Assembly: GCA_008638375.1 (NCBI GenBank)
Contig: CM018052.1
Location: 359,001-423,000 of the forward strand
DNA length: 64,000 bases
Source of the DNA: Nyssa sinensis
Lineage: Eukaryota; Streptophyta; Magnoliopsida; Cornales; Nyssaceae
Direction: 5' to 3'
The translations under genes were made by a program, and so were the position numbers. Positions 62,229 through 64,000 of this stretch are shown piece by piece (the stretch's first letter is position 1; each line of letters opens with the position of its first letter). The notes below the pieces were generated by a model. It did no database searches. It was not told where the DNA came from and saw only the letters and a program-made list of their open reading frames with translations.

Positions 62229-64000
62229 TGTCACGACCCGAAACCCACCCTCTACGGATCACCGGATCGCGATCGCCGCCCCGAGACCCGAGGGCCTCGA
62301 GACAAGGCTCGCATATACAACGGTATCGAATAGATGTGCAACATATGTTTTGCGGAAGCGTGAAAAACTTTTTCTTTTCTTTTCTCATTTTTAAATTATG
62401 CACATCCGTTCGGTACTGCTGCTCCATACATAGCATACATGGTTACACATTCAGAGTATAACTAAAAACTTAAAAACTTATAACATTAGATACAATACAC
62501 GTTCGATTGCCCAGAGGGCTTATTACATGTCCTTACAATGTCTACTAATACAAAAGTACTATTAGAGTTCATAGATTATCAAAAGAAACTATTTAACTAT
62601 ATCTTCCCAAAATCAGCAGATTCGTCATCGTCGTCCTTAAGTCAAGACTGCTGCTAATTACCTGAAAGGGGGGTCCGAACAAAGTCCGGGTAAGCTAATC
62701 TAAGCTTGTGAGCAATTCCAGTATTCGTCATGGGGTTTTTCAATTAGTAGTGGTTTAGTACATAAGAGTTTGTAAAATAGTCACCGCCAATTGTTCGTAT
62801 AATTGAATACAGAATATATGCATTCCTCGAAACATGTAGCTTTGAAATATTTAAAGCATTCAAGCTAAACTTATACATATGAATTTTAAAACATATAACA
62901 TGTCATGTATTTCTTAAATAGAGTAGATGAAACTCAAACATATGCATATTGAAAATGAGAGTAAAAAGTTGCTTCCATTTTCAAATCATTTGTCATCTTA
63001 TCACTTCCGTTAGTGGAATCCGTTTTGAACCGGACACCCTTTTTACTTATAAATGGAGATATCTCATCTGCCTGGGGGATTAGATCCTGCTACCGGCATT
63101 TTACAGGGCAATTGAGTTCCGTAAAACCCAAAATCCTGCCTATTTTACAGGGCAACTGAAAACTCAGAATCCTATCTAAGTGCTTATGCACCATTCATCT
63201 TATAAAACATTTATCATGTGACTTGTTTCATAGATACTTTTCATAAATTCGTAATAAACATTCGTATACTTGAAATAAGCAAATTCAGAATATTTAACAA
63301 TAATTGCATTTTAACTAGACATGCTGAAAAGTATTTGAAGGAAAAACTATTGCAGAAACCAATCACTAAGCATGTCACAATGGGGTTATAAAATGGAACA
63401 ATTAAAAACTGAAACATGTAAATACTGAATTTGAAATTTCCAATGCTTCATATCTTTAAACTTAAAACCTTGTCAAATTCATGGAGTTAAATCTCCAATA
63501 CAAACAGAGGGTTACTCACCCTGTACTTCTAGTCCTGCTCTATTTGGGCGCTTTTCCCTTGGCTTTCTTTAACCTTTGAAGCCATTCTTGCAACGTTTTC
63601 GTATCCTCCTGTTTCTTAAGCTTTCTAGCTGCTAATTGCTCCTTAGTGATAGTCTTGTAAATAAAGGGGCTAACACAGCACACTTCGTTCGTTTTGGAAA
63701 TCCGAATGCGATTTTGAATCAGCTGGAGATGTTTTTCCAGTTTCTCCCGGAAAACTTTCTGTTTAGGATCCTTTGCTAGTTGTGCCCTCGTCATCATAGG
63801 AGTAACTTCTCGTTCTTGGCTCATTTTTTTGTTTGGTTAATTCTCTGTTTAAAAACACAATTTACCGTGTCAAGAAAAATAGATTTCTACAATCATACTC
63901 TTCTGGGAGTTCCATTAACTTTAATTTAAAGTTATTTACTTAACATGTTTACGTATCGTGTCTTTTCGTATTTCATTTCTCGTACTTGCCTCAGTTTAGT
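62229..64000 (-). mobile_element. Solo or paired LTR E, reverse, runs off the window
   Basis: On the + strand it starts TGTCACGACCCGAAACCC in the X3 pol frame; the 5 bases before are GCTTG. It aligns with A-D (for example the conserved block near 63053-63095 and the donor at 63519), but 63520-63845 is replaced by another sequence. The end lies outside, so solo status cannot be shown. Confidence 0.88.
63540..63824 (-). CDS. Intact 94-codon basic protein inside LTR E, unknown function
   Basis: It starts MSQEREVTPMMTRAQLAKD and ends LKKAKGKAPK with TAG. It is lysine-rich and highly charged, with helix-favouring stretches (FREKLEKHLQLIQNRI, EQLAARKLKKQEDTKTLQEW) and no membrane segment or cysteine pair beyond one CC. 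The ATG lies 20 bases after an acceptor-like run (TTTTTAAACAG) and the stop 20 bases before the LTR's conserved donor GTGAGTAAC at 63519, so it fills an exon-like cassette of 325 bp. Sibling LTRs A-D have other, non-coding sequence here. No family was recognised. It may be a captured sequence or a chance frame; the intact length and position favour the former. Confidence 0.5.
   Translation of the reverse strand: MSQEREVTPMMTRAQLAKDPKQKVFREKLEKHLQLIQNRIRISKTNEVCCVSPFIYKTITKEQLAARKLKKQEDTKTLQEWLQRLKKAKGKAPK

Overview
The window is a stretch of plant nuclear heterochromatin made almost entirely of nested LTR retrotransposons. No intact single-copy host gene was recognised. The lineage signatures point to an angiosperm: a Ty3/gypsy Tat-type element with a second RNase H and antisense reading frames, and chromovirus-like Ty3/gypsy elements with very long (3 to 5.6 kb) LTRs and an initiator-Met primer site. 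The species cannot be told from the sequence alone.

Layout, left to right. 1-3596 is the end of a reverse long LTR (family X, copy X1). 3597-7146 is the decayed interior of a reverse chromovirus-like element (V1), and its LTR starts at 7147. That LTR is split by solo LTR A (7882-11472) and then by a whole Tat-type element (13709-38053), and it ends near 38393. The Tat element has 630-631 bp LTRs, a primer site, gag, protease, RT, two RNase H segments, integrase, a 32-34 bp minisatellite, an antisense spliced gene and a polypurine tract. It is itself split by three solo LTRs, B (15193-19280, +), C (19806-23826, -) and D (29449-33940, -), each with its own 5 bp target duplication. From 39238 to 55949 lies another reverse LTR (V2, target duplication GTAAA) carrying a coding-deficient element Z (about 40977-53806). 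Z in turn carries a palindromic array of a miniature TRIM retrotransposon (41351-42467) and a 5.6 kb solo LTR (X2, 46915-52502). From 56931 a forward family-X element (X3) has a complete 3.3 kb LTR, a primer site and a gag-deleted pol gene, cut at 62229 by solo LTR E, which runs off the window.

Nesting gives a relative order: V1, V2 and X3 are hosts; Tat, Z, A and E came later; B, C, D, X2 and the TRIM array are among the youngest. All long LTRs start TG and end CA, except where decayed, and those with both sides visible show 5 bp duplications.

The points most worth a second look are: (1) a 401 bp near-perfect inverted repeat built from tandem TRIM copies; (2) a cassette in LTR E that replaces sequence shared by its siblings and holds an intact 94-codon reading frame between splice-like sites; (3) a probable leader intron in X3 that runs from a donor inside the LTR, across the primer site, to an acceptor touching the gag ATG, plus a conserved 54-56 nt exon-like cassette in sibling LTRs; (4) a spliced antisense gene in the Tat element; (5) decay of the Tat pol by ten in-frame stops, nine of them TAG, with no frameshift; (6) a minisatellite whose units are small hairpins.
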